From Candidatus Kuenenia stuttgartensis (GTDB taxonomy: Bacteria; Planctomycetota; Planctomycetia; Planctomycetales; Planctomycetaceae): a DNA stretch of 64,000 bases. The notes beneath the pieces are model-generated. The model did not search any database. It was given only the letters and a program-made list of their open reading frames with translations, and had not been told where the DNA came from. The position numbers were made by a program, and so were the translations under genes. Positions 55,801-62,722 of the stretch are shown one piece after another; the stretch's first letter is position 1, and every line of letters starts with the position of its first letter. The stretch is from positions 1-64,000 of the forward strand of contig CAMDRI010000004.1 of NCBI GenBank assembly GCA_945906725.1, written 5' to 3'.

Positions 55801-58585
55801 AGAACAACTGCAACGACCGCTCGGCCGCCGGATTGTCGCTCGGCCGCAACGGGATCAGGAACGCACCGTCGGCTCGGCGAACTTCAACCGGCAGGCCATC
55901 GACGAGAGCGGCCCAGAGATCGGCGGATTGTCGTTTGTCCGGCCCCCTCTCCCCTTGGGGGAGGGCTGGGGTGAGGGATCCGGACGTCGTTTGACCGTCG
56001 GTCGCGGAGTTTACCTTGTTCGTCTTCGTGAGGTTTGTGGAGCGCTCGGTTCCCTCACCCGACCTTCGGCCACCCTCTCCCAAGGGGAGAGGAGACGTGG
56101 CGGAGTCGAACTTGATTCGCAGGCTTTGCACTCCGACGGCGGTGAATTGAAACGTCGCTTGATGCTGGAACTCGCCGGCGGGGCTGAGCACGCTGTTGAT
56201 CGAGGCGACTCGGCAGATCGCGGTCGGCACCGGCAGGCGATCGAAGCGTTCGTCGGCGATAGCGATGTTCGGAGCGCCCGCGAAATAGCGATACGCGGCG
56301 ACGATGCGCTGGCTCGGTGAGTAGGCCAGCGGAGCGGGAAGGTCTATCGGATCGACTTCGGGGAGGTTCGTTTTGTTACCGTCTTGAGCGGTGATCGTGA
56401 GCCGCTGATCGCCCTCGGCTTCGATGGAGATGAAACCGTTCTGGCGGTCGGCTTGGATGATGCGGAGATGTGAGAGTTGCTCCGTAGGATGGTCCGCATT
56501 CGGCGGATTGCCCGTCCCTGCGTTCCCTTCATCCGGTCGGGCAGGAGTGCCCAACCTACGCGCGGAGACGCTCGTCACCACCAGCGTTGTTGTCCCGACC
56601 AAATGCCGATCCAGACGCAGCGTCCAAATCAATTCGCCGTTCTCGCCGGGCTTCGATGTCTGTTCGACGATGCGGGCGGAAGAATCTGAAATTTGAAATC
56701 TCAAATCCTTGCCGGCGGATTCCGCCAACGCGACTTCGAGCACTCGCAGGCCGCCACCGGTGATCGTCAGGTCCGACTCGAAGTGCGCGTGCAGCGTTTT
56801 TTTGTCGAGCCGCGCGAACGTCAGTGTGCGAGCGGCGATTCGCGACGGTTTGCGTTCGATCTTCAGCGTGCCGCTGAATCGGGTGCCTTGGTACTCAAAG
56901 CCGAGCCGTGCTCCAGGGACCGGCACGTTTGTCGGGTCGAGTCCGCTGATCTCGCCGGGTAAGACAACGAGGTCCGCGTCGGCCTTGATCACGTACGTCC
57001 CTTCGGAGACGGACGACTGAGGCAGTCGCAACTCCGGCAGAGTCACATCGACTGGCTTGTCCTCGACCGGCCAGCCGTCGGGGTCGCGGTGTGCTCGGAC
57101 TTCGAGCTTTGCCTGCTGACCCGGTCGCAACGGCTGCGGCAACGGAATGCGAATGTGATTGATCCCCGGCTCGTCCTCTTTTGTGCGCACCTGCCACGGC
57201 AACGGCTGACCGTTGACCGAGACCGCCGTCAGCAACCACTCGGCCGGTAGCGAGACTTCCAATTCAAACAGCGGAGCGAATGACGTTTCCATCGTCGCGG
57301 CGGTGATCAGGTCGAGGCCCGTCGCAGTCAGATCGAAGATCGACGAGATGCTCGCCTGCACGTCCTGCTCTTTCGGCTGCGCGACGAAGCCCAGCGAGAA
57401 ATCTTCCTTCCAGACATCAAACAGCAGCGCGACTTGCCCGGCATCGGTCGCACCCTCCGTGCCGATGGATTTCAGATAGGCCTCGTTGACCGTCGCCGTC
57501 CGCACACCGACTGACTCAACTGTCCGCAGTCGCACGGCCGGAGCGTGTTGCACGAGTGCTCGGCCAATGTGCGACGTGATTTGATTGATCTTCAACGTCG
57601 GAACACGCCACGACTCTCCGGCCGGCACTGCCATCACGCCACGAAAGTCGATCCGCCGCAAACCGTCAAGCGGCTGCCGATAATTCAACGTGATCCGCGT
57701 CGAGTTCGCATCCTCGGGATGATCGGACAACTCCCACGCTTCGAGTCCGTTGGAATCGACATCGGTGATCTCCAACGTCTTCGGCACAACGCAGACCAGC
57801 CGGTCGAGCGGCGTGCCATGCACCTGCAATGCTGTGACCGCGTGCCAAGTGATCTCGCCCGGAGCGACTCGCAACCCGAAACCCGTTGTCGCAAACAGCA
57901 GCGAATCGGTCGCGCGCTCGCGTTGCCGATCGGTGAGCTGAATCGCCACCGCGTTCCGCTTCCCGCCGACCGCCAGTTCATAATTTGCCGGCTGATCGTT
58001 CGCCGTCGGCCGCTCGACGCTCAGCCCATCGAGTTGCAAATGTTTCCCCGCCGGCACCGCAATCTTTAACGTCGCCGCGATCCCCGGCAGCACTCCGACC
58101 GACGCGACCTTGTCCACACCGACCGCCGACAACGGCGTCGAAAGTTCAAGCGTCAACGTGTGCTCGCCGTGCGTGTCGCTGAGCAAGAACAACGTCTGAT
58201 CGTTGCGACCCAATTTCGCCGACTGCCCGTTGAGCTTCGCGCCCTCGACCGCCATCGCTCCGAACGGCAACGGCAACGCCTGCCACGACTCGGCAAGGTG
58301 ACTGATTTTGATTGTGGCCTGAATGACCAGTTGCTCGCCCTCAAACTTCGCCGCATACGTCGCTCCCGAAATCATCGCCCCGATCGGAGCAGTAGTCTTG
58401 GTCGGCGCATTCTTCTGGGCGTCGCGATACAGCTTGAGAAATTCATCGCGAGGCAACAGCACGCCTCGCTGGTCCTTCGCGATCACCGTATCGAGTTCTT
58501 CCACCGGCACGAACACGCGACGAGCTTCAACCTCCTGGGCAGCCATCGGGAACCAACAAATCAGTGCCAAAAGCAGAGCGATCAT
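49841..58585 (-). CDS. Giant two-module envelope protein
   Basis: 2914 residues, not recognised as a named family. A signal peptide MIALLLALICWFPMAAQ starts it. Module 1 (ARRVFVPVEELDTVIAKDQ, ISGATYAAKFEG) spans about 1-1000, then membrane helices near 1010-1060 and 1270-1370, with an N1/secretin-like segment (VLILRGNEQDIEGVQKLIDE) between. An internal signal-like stretch (SLCLFAFLAANSAFA, about 1375-1390) opens module 2 (VYLPHAKFVELWNAAHPES), homologous to module 1. Later come a DUF1559-like NNLKQLGLALHNYDN (about 2415), a Ca-type loop DLNGNGVLDPGEDRNGDGVL, a Gly-rich tract and C-terminal helices. The signal peptide decides the start at 58585; the frame is open to 59164. It contains several in-frame repeats. 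Confidence 0.75.
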   Translation of the reverse strand: MIALLLALICWFPMAAQEVEARRVFVPVEELDTVIAKDQRGVLLPRDEFLKLYRDAQKNAPTKTTAPIGAMISGATYAAKFEGEQLVIQATIKISHLAESWQALPLPFGAMAVEGAKLNGQSAKLGRNDQTLFLLSDTHGEHTLTLELSTPLSAVGVDKVASVGVLPGIAATLKIAVPAGKHLQLDGLSVERPTANDQPANYELAVGGKRNAVAIQLTDRQRERATDSLLFATTGFGLRVAPGEITWHAVTALQVHGTPLDRLVCVVPKTLEITDVDSNGLEAWELSDHPEDANSTRITLNYRQPLDGLRRIDFRGVMAVPAGESWRVPTLKINQITSHIGRALVQHAPAVRLRTVESVGVRTATVNEAYLKSIGTEGATDAGQVALLFDVWKEDFSLGFVAQPKEQDVQASISSIFDLTATGLDLITAATMETSFAPLFELEVSLPAEWLLTAVSVNGQPLPWQVRTKEDEPGINHIRIPLPQPLRPGQQAKLEVRAHRDPDGWPVEDKPVDVTLPELRLPQSSVSEGTYVIKADADLVVLPGEISGLDPTNVPVPGARLGFEYQGTRFSGTLKIERKPSRIAARTLTFARLDKKTLHAHFESDLTITGGGLRVLEVALAESAGKDLRFQISDSSARIVEQTSKPGENGELIWTLRLDRHLVGTTTLVVTSVSARRLGTPARPDEGNAGTGNPPNADHPTEQLSHLRIIQADRQNGFISIEAEGDQRLTITAQDGNKTNLPEVDPIDLPAPLAYSPSQRIVAAYRYFAGAPNIAIADERFDRLPVPTAICRVASINSVLSPAGEFQHQATFQFTAVGVQSLRIKFDSATSPLPLGEGGRRSGEGTERSTNLTKTNKVNSATDGQTTSGSLTPALPQGERGPDKRQSADLWAALVDGLPVEVRRADGAFLIPLRPSDNPAAERSLQLFYRTNVPALRGTGELRQPPPELTVLSGAGVSQPMQMLDQQWELRYPPDLLLTDSQGVFVPDPATPLDRSDWLSNLPKSLSPPSVRNIIRMASALVLVLAIVAIIWSLFRWGWKRGVVAPIVLFGIGSFLWVNVAPSVQSARNAAGLKWKIDVSGGTEMLYDRSEVADDKATFFAEPSKVAATAPAGVTSAPMAAPQAMTPMATDMPPTSESLPEIQAQLNQKLVEEAATRKADDKFAKKGFSSKVRDSRGLRDEMSDSKSDPVRIAGSPLKGYVSVKDIDDVLILRGNEQDIEGVQKLIDEMNRRGERGGLLSLTMALESQNGAATKKFRYLGTETAANGIGLDLVYENRAMGWTGRVVWIAALAFLAWLLPPNRRTLKASWAALGLTLPLALAAIAPLAWQNTLDGIFFGTVAAIALWTLRAAGESLASAWPRMKTKAFWTRSLTRRTASLCLFAFLAANSAFAQAPQVQRPAVAPAVNPNPDIPVRPTIIFPFDDPKDPLAAERVYLPHAKFVELWNAAHPESRVTPPAPQDGLVAEALVVVAPNKKVDGPDATAKVTARITLFSFRKQQIVLPIPLRLASLSEAKLDEAPAALVVRDENGTTRLHVVIDKPGLHVLDLTAEVPVNQQGPAGQLVIGIDPLPSGKLLFIPPTEDVSFRVNGASNSFRMRRGDVGWALLPAPNGSKNPTTEDKDRTGKSAHPTNYFEVPISAGGEIRLAWQPKQAAGAVDAIVQADSQTAVQVEDAGVRIVSGWQFKVPRGAINDVSFSLPKELKVRSIGGPDVGGWELGENVDGRVLRVFLRRAVGDQTSLGFDLFLETHVADEAVAIKLPTFAPLAVSRDFGIVGLFAAPQFAVKNVATKGLAQINANQFAMQAGASWIGMGAPLSAFRYTQRPFEISFSAQRRAPESTGFAEHALIVERRKVRMSSRLRWELAGALRSSVSVQLPPMWLPVDVDATALQDWHIDPATNVLTVEFTEPRIGAVEVILQGNVAKEPEDAIAEITAPTPLELSKLVTQAAVWFDPAYQATVSSFNTWKTSDPEHCSEELRSKLSRPTKFVFTSNVVMPEVLGFDLARAVPKLSADAVTLVTVSDTAVDYSLALQWKIAEAASDTFTFTTPDWLAGKLDFQGAGIRQTSFASAGEGSGRTRWTVALQDPAGARYFLLATATLPPPAEKREVTAPTITFERAVLIDGDTAAAPAVDGQEASPFSPLDTQRQYVVVINISANQLAPVGEVGEAVQRDELPIVVDQHLVDQATAVLRIRGQRPEISDQNAEVAAPRWSLKSFAAQAGAAASVNLADLTTVLAADGTWRMQCVYTIKNRSRQFLALQLPTKSQALSVFVADQPARLLELKKEGKTYQLIALPKTSEADLSFQVKLVLSGRLSTGALPRGLKVWAQEFELPTANVVSLSDDKEFGIPIARTLWSVHVPKEWSAKEVNDPLRHNLNRQDADAVDVTYRSTWLQEANELIRVIEGNNPSSQKWQARNNLKQLGLALHNYDNRSGIGPGSAPQSEEGRKLAESLQEFDAKNADLESRIIIEQTDGGSNFYVAKDQQQAAQALAAQREAKANVNSKLFFGQGGQQGGGFQRQIVADNNRDLFFGNSAVISNGEDLNGNGVLDPGEDRNGDGVLNLSNVTDSLLGAGAPGTSLDSGLKFKLNVARDSPPAAQKPGAAPLGRTAGTRQSAGKGVSEVDRANRRKQAVDQLGELNKAVDNEKMAQQQAQQFAIPQQQSRESNVTNAPAPPGAAGMGGAVGGERGLFDGMAGMMGRSDLANGRRGRNGVPLGGGQQGGGGQAGGGPGGFGGRGSGPVSGRLPFGVGVNNNWGVVGSTNVGSINLNVSADQQSLAALIEEPVGMSGWTQAGGLSLPIEIQRDGNVLRFSRASGSPRLALSVRSNESDKSGLGLVWAVIWASIAVWLLRLIAGSSSGFPCRQFSGGLSVLGLLGMFFLPSPFSEACFVAFAIASIVLGIGVLQSCRQNAAAS
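51977..52018. repeat. Family F short repeat in giant gene
   Basis: GATCTCTGGCCTCTGACCTC-type units, translated IRGQRPEISDQNAE. Related to the nadC copy at 42673-42708. Confidence 0.7.
53694..53783. repeat. Repeat family C, in-frame copy in giant gene
   Basis: Arms GTAGGATGAGCACTCTTCCC and GGCGGGCAAGAGTGCCCAGC. Translated as VGWALLPAPNGS and DRTGKSAHPTN. A second in-frame copy at 56484-56560 is read in another frame. Confidence 0.88.
55941..56098. repeat. Repeat family A, copy 3, in giant gene
   Basis: On the minus strand ATSPLPLGEGGRRSGEG, core, then SLTPALPQGERG. The second arm is read in a different frame from copies 1 and 2. No stop is introduced. Confidence 0.92.
56484..56560. repeat. 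Repeat family C, second in-frame copy in giant gene
   Basis: Arms GTAGGATGGTCCGCATTCGG and GGGCAGGAGTGCCCAACCTA. Translated as ARRLGTPARPDEG and PPNADHPTEQLS. The frame of the arm differs from that at 53694-53783. Confidence 0.85.
56683..56706. repeat. Family E short string in giant gene
   Basis: GAATCTGAAATTTGAAATCT followed by CAAA, translated DLRFQISDS. Same ATCTCAAAT-type string as in mutL and the asparagine-synthase-like gene. Confidence 0.65.
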
Positions 58586-58586
58586 G

Positions 58587-58690
58587 GCTTTCCCGAAAGC
58601 CGATGGCCGTTTGCTGATCGCCGAGATACCGTTTTTTGAATCCTCGCAAAACGGCATTACGGCGATCGGCTGTCGGCTGGCAGAGATCGG
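58587..58690. repeat. Repeat family D, copy in front of giant gene
   Basis: Contains CGATGGCCGTTTGCTGATCG then CCGAGATACCGTTTTTTGAA, nearly identical to 8310-8350. It ends just upstream of the preferred start at 58585, and the giant frame is open through it. It may carry or hide the true ribosome site (CGGGAAAG). Confidence 0.82.
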
Positions 58691-58711
58691 CCAGAACCGT
58701 CGTGCCGAGGT

Positions 58712-58828
58712 CAGGTCTTCAAATTTCAATTTTGGTTTCCCGATCATGGACTGACTCTCTTCCCACGCGAAACGGTCGAACAATCTGAGGTTGAGTTCGT
58801 GGCGCCAAAATTGAAATTTGAAGACCTG
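58712..58828. repeat. Perfect 24-bp inverted repeat upstream of giant gene
   Basis: 58712-58735 (CAGGTCTTCAAATTTCAATT start) and 58805-58828 are exact reverse complements, with 69 bp between. It lies in the gap between the two giant genes and could form a long stem, a terminator or operator, or be a small element. The 69-bp core contains an ATG that is in frame with the giant gene (58747). Confidence 0.9.
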
Positions 58829-58845
58829 ACTCCTGACCGATGGGA

Positions 58846-61800
58846 CTACGAACCGGATTCGGGTGGCGGGCTGACGGTGGCTGGGAACGGTTGCGACCAA
58901 TCGAAGCGGTTGCCGTTCGATTTTCGTACCGCTCCGAAGAGCGACTGGACCATCCACAACGCGAACATCAAGACAACGCCCCAGCGAGCCGCGGCGACTC
59001 CGTGCAGAACCGTGTCCGCGTCGTTGAGTCCGGCACAGACGGCGATCAATACTCCGGCCAAGACCCAACCGAGCCGGTTGCGCCACGTCGTCGGAATCAG
59101 CACGACCCCCAGCACGAACAGCGAAATCGTCGCCACGATCGCGGCGAAGCTGACCTTCCACCACGTCACTTCCAGATATTCCGCGCCGCCGAGATTGTGG
59201 AACGAGTACGCTTGCCCCTGTGTCGCGAAGTCAGCAACACCAACGGAGGACGTGCCGATCCATTGATCGAGTTCGCTTTGATTGACCCCCGAAGAGACCT
59301 GACCGTCGATCGCTCGCTTGAGCGTCAGGTGCTGCTCGCGAATGAACAGGTTCGGCGTGCCGACGAGCGAGAACTTCTCCGGCACCCAGACGACCGTTCG
59401 GAGTTGTTGGATCGCGACGGCAGCCCCCTTCGGGCCGCCGATTCGCGGTAGCGAGACTCGCAGATTTCCAAAGTTGAGCGCGAATGGTTTCGGATTGATC
59501 GGCCACAGGAATTGCAGTGTGACCGAGAACGGCTCATCCGACTTCCCGCCGCGTGCGACGCTCACAAAATAACTGTCGAACGCATCGTCCGAGCCTTTGC
59601 CCGCCTTCTCCGGCGAGACCGATTTGTTGTCGACGAGCACGCCAAGAATCTCCGCTCCCTTTGGCAAGTCGATGCGGAGTCGTTGTCGCTCGCTGGTCTT
59701 AAGCTTGAAGCGGCAGCGGTACGACGCCTTGTCGTCTTGATCGACGACGACCTCGACCAGCCCGCGCGAGACAACCGTCTCGACCACTTCCTGAATCTCG
59801 TGCTTCGCGGCAGACACTTTCAGAGACACTGGCTGCGAGTAATACCGATAGGCCAGCGAGCCATCCTGCGACAGCAGCGACAACTCGCGCGGATCAATCG
59901 CTTCGAGCACATCGCCTGCTGCGTCGGCCGAGACCGTCAACGCCTTGTCCTTCTGAACCGTGACCTCTCCGTAGACGTCGGATAACTCGACCTTGCCCGC
60001 CTTCGATTCTCCGTCGCCGGGCAGACCGACTGCACGAACCGGCTTGAGTTCCTGTTGCCACGAGAGCGTCGATCCGGCCTTCTTGTCCTGCCCATCGCCC
60101 CCCAGTCCTTGCCCCTCAGCCATTTTCAAGTCGTAGGTGATCTCGAACGGCACATCGCCGACCGCCTCGCGTTGCAGGATGATCGTCCACGTGACCCAAC
60201 CCTCGACCGCATTCTCGGCTTTCTTCTTTTCTTTAATCGCGGGAACCGTCGCTCCCTGAGCCATCCGAATTTGCACCGCATCGGCCAGCGCTTCGGGGAC
60301 CGCGATTTGGAACGTGTCGAGCCCCGCGAACTGGACGTGATACGTCACTGTCGTGCGGACGTCGGCTGTCTCCGGCTTCGCATTCAGCAACGTCGCCACT
60401 GATGCCGTCAGCCGAGTTGGCCGTCGAGTCGTCTTCACCGGAATCTCGACTGGCCGCCGCGTGAACGACCACGCCGACGCGAGCGTCCCACCCGCAACGA
60501 AAGGTGGGTTTGGATCGGCGTTGCGTTCCGGTTGCACGCCCTTGATCGCCTTCTCGTCAGAGAGCACTTCGATCGCGGGTGCCGCGAAGATCGCCACCTG
60601 ACCGGTCTCACGTTCGACGTTCAACGGTTCGAGCAACGGCAGCGTCAGGTTCTGTTCCTTCGCCGTCGCGTCGAGCGTCACATGCCCGACGATGTTGAGC
60701 TCAATCGCCCCTTCACGTTTCATGTCGAGCACGACACGCAACACGCTGCCGCCGTCTTTGGTCTCGACGGTGTGTTCTTTGACGAACGGGCCGACGACGC
60801 TGTCGATCTTCAAGCCGTCCGGCACGCGCAATTGCAGATCAAACAGCCCGGCTCGCTCGACCGTGTAGTTCAACTGTGTCAGCGACCGCAGTTCGTCGTC
60901 GAGGAATTGCAGCCGCGCGACATGATTCACCAGCACGCGCGGCTCAACCGCTTTCGCGGTCAACTTGAGTTCGACCTTCGGCGAATAAAACTTGTACGCC
61001 AGCGAACCGGGGCGGCGAATCTGTTCCGCGACTTCCGCCTCTTCGATGCGAGTCAATCCCGTGAGCTTCTCGACATTCAGCAACAGATCGGCACCCTTCG
61101 CGACGACAAGCTGCCCGCTTTCACGCACGACATCGAGAGCATGAATCCCCGCCGCCGGAGCATTTTCGTTCAGACCAACCACAGCAAACGCCTCGGCCGG
61201 TGCAGGTCGCTCCGTGTGAACTTCGAGCGTCAGTACTTTTTTCGCTCCGCTGAGCAACTCGATGGTGACGACTTGCCGAGTCGCTTCGTCGGCCGCTTTC
61301 CATCCTTTGACATTCGCATCGTTGGAGGAGACGCCGAGAATGCGATCTCCCTTAGGCACGGCGACTCGCAACTGAGTCAGTTCGCCGCGCAACACGTCGT
61401 ACCGCAAGAAAGCATCGGTGTGGATCAGGCCGTCGGCCACCGACACCTGCGTGTGATTCGTGACGCTGGCGAGCAAATCCATTTCTGGTTTGATGCTCGC
61501 TTTGGGATGCCACAATACTCCGATGCGGCTCGCTGCGCCGAGGTTGCCGGCGATCTTGGTCTCTTTGCCCTTCGGGGCTTCCACCGGCTGCCGCACGAGC
61601 AGCGGAGTGACCTCGACCGCTTGATCCGCTTCGGGAATCAGCAATTCGAAATTCGTGACGCCAACGGCCGGGACTTCGAGATCGAAACTTTTGCCATCCG
61701 GTGACGACCGTACCCGCACGGCAAGCTGGATCTTCACCTTGTGTTCGCCCGGCGTCGGAAACAGCAGCGAATACAGGCCGTCGCCAGTCGCTCGCAGCAG

Positions 61801-62316
61801 GACTTTCTCTTTCGCGTCGGCTCCGCCGTCGCTGGTCACTTCGCCGACCGCCGCGTCGCCGAACTTCAAAGGTAATTCGGACCACACCTTGCCGAGCACT
61901 CGCACCGAGTACTCCGCCTCGATCCGAGCGACATCCCGATCGATCCTGCCGCGATAGTTGGCAACTGAAATCACGGCGGCCACTGGCGGTTGTCCAACCT
62001 GCTCACCGGATTTGTTCCAGAGCTTGCGGTACTCGGCATACGACATGAACACGGTCGCCTTCTGCTTCTCGAAGACCGTGCTGAGTTGCTTGTACGGCAC
62101 GTAAATGAGCTGTTCCCAAGTGACCTGCGGATCGTCCTTGGGTTTTGCAGGTTCGGCGGCTTCCTGGGCAAACGCTTGTAGCGTCGGAGGACTGCTCGAA
62201 AGTCCGGGCAGGATTGAGCTAACCGCTGACCAGCCCAGCAGCAAAAACAAAATCGTGCGGATCGAAGTGCCTCGCAGATGGAAAGTCGCGAGAAATCGTG
62301 AGTTCCGAACGCTCAT
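58846..62316 (-). CDS. Large envelope protein, single module related to the giant neighbour
   Basis: 1156 residues. Signal peptide (LFLLLGWSAVSSILPGL) ends near QAFAQ. The mature N-terminus QVTWEQLIYVPYKQLSTVFE, FMSYAEYRKLWNKSGE, AAVISVANYRGRIDRDVARI matches both modules of the 2914-residue neighbour. A beta-rich body (LTRIEEAEVAEQIRRPGSL and similar) ends in two or three membrane helices (SFAAIVATISLFVLGVVLIP, GVVLMFALWMVQSLFG). Function unknown. ATG 62316 has AAGGAC upstream and precedes the signal peptide. The tandem arrangement implies a duplicated planctomycete envelope family. Confidence 0.8.
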   Translation of the reverse strand: MSVRNSRFLATFHLRGTSIRTILFLLLGWSAVSSILPGLSSSPPTLQAFAQEAAEPAKPKDDPQVTWEQLIYVPYKQLSTVFEKQKATVFMSYAEYRKLWNKSGEQVGQPPVAAVISVANYRGRIDRDVARIEAEYSVRVLGKVWSELPLKFGDAAVGEVTSDGGADAKEKVLLRATGDGLYSLLFPTPGEHKVKIQLAVRVRSSPDGKSFDLEVPAVGVTNFELLIPEADQAVEVTPLLVRQPVEAPKGKETKIAGNLGAASRIGVLWHPKASIKPEMDLLASVTNHTQVSVADGLIHTDAFLRYDVLRGELTQLRVAVPKGDRILGVSSNDANVKGWKAADEATRQVVTIELLSGAKKVLTLEVHTERPAPAEAFAVVGLNENAPAAGIHALDVVRESGQLVVAKGADLLLNVEKLTGLTRIEEAEVAEQIRRPGSLAYKFYSPKVELKLTAKAVEPRVLVNHVARLQFLDDELRSLTQLNYTVERAGLFDLQLRVPDGLKIDSVVGPFVKEHTVETKDGGSVLRVVLDMKREGAIELNIVGHVTLDATAKEQNLTLPLLEPLNVERETGQVAIFAAPAIEVLSDEKAIKGVQPERNADPNPPFVAGGTLASAWSFTRRPVEIPVKTTRRPTRLTASVATLLNAKPETADVRTTVTYHVQFAGLDTFQIAVPEALADAVQIRMAQGATVPAIKEKKKAENAVEGWVTWTIILQREAVGDVPFEITYDLKMAEGQGLGGDGQDKKAGSTLSWQQELKPVRAVGLPGDGESKAGKVELSDVYGEVTVQKDKALTVSADAAGDVLEAIDPRELSLLSQDGSLAYRYYSQPVSLKVSAAKHEIQEVVETVVSRGLVEVVVDQDDKASYRCRFKLKTSERQRLRIDLPKGAEILGVLVDNKSVSPEKAGKGSDDAFDSYFVSVARGGKSDEPFSVTLQFLWPINPKPFALNFGNLRVSLPRIGGPKGAAVAIQQLRTVVWVPEKFSLVGTPNLFIREQHLTLKRAIDGQVSSGVNQSELDQWIGTSSVGVADFATQGQAYSFHNLGGAEYLEVTWWKVSFAAIVATISLFVLGVVLIPTTWRNRLGWVLAGVLIAVCAGLNDADTVLHGVAAARWGVVLMFALWMVQSLFGAVRKSNGNRFDWSQPFPATVSPPPESGS

Positions 62317-62722
62317 GAGCGGAAGTCCTTGAGGCAATAACGAATTCAAAACCAGTCGAATTCGGAGTTTAGGCAACTCGGGTAAGTCTTGCCAATTGGC
62401 AAGTCCGGGAAGACTGGGGATTCTCGAGGTCGCAAGAACTTCAATGGCAGAAGTCCGTTCGACGCGCGACGTGACCATTAGGATTCCGAAAACTTGGCAG
62501 AATCCTCCAAAGAAGTCGACGCGGCAGGCGACTTTGGCCTTAGTTGACGGCACCAGTTTTCAAACACGGGACCTCGCATTGGCGAAGCCATCACATCACG
62601 AAAGAGGGTGGTCTGGTCCGTCAACGAGACCGTTCCTAGAATCCGCCCCCTTCCGTGACGGCCGAGTTGCCAGCGGGACCAATTTCCTTCCGAACGAACG
62701 ATCTGACTGGTAGCAATCCCGC
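62317..62722. other. Intergenic region between divergent genes
   Basis: 406 bp without a supported gene. It must hold the promoters for the divergent minus gene (62316) and plus gene (62723). A perfect 16-bp palindrome CTTGCCAATTGGCAAG at 62388-62403 is a candidate operator. No clear -35/-10 pair was recognised. The short open frames here are not convincing. Confidence 0.6.
62388..62403. promoter_or_regulatory. Candidate operator palindrome
   Basis: CTTGCCAATTGGCAAG is a perfect palindrome about 72 bp upstream of the minus-strand start at 62316. A dimeric regulator could bind it. No relative elsewhere was seen. Confidence 0.4.

Noticed and set aside
58588-59164. Extended N-terminus of the giant protein from 59164
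   Set aside because: It would translate the end of the neighbouring gene region, the 24-bp inverted repeat and repeat D before the signal peptide; the signal peptide at 58585 is better.
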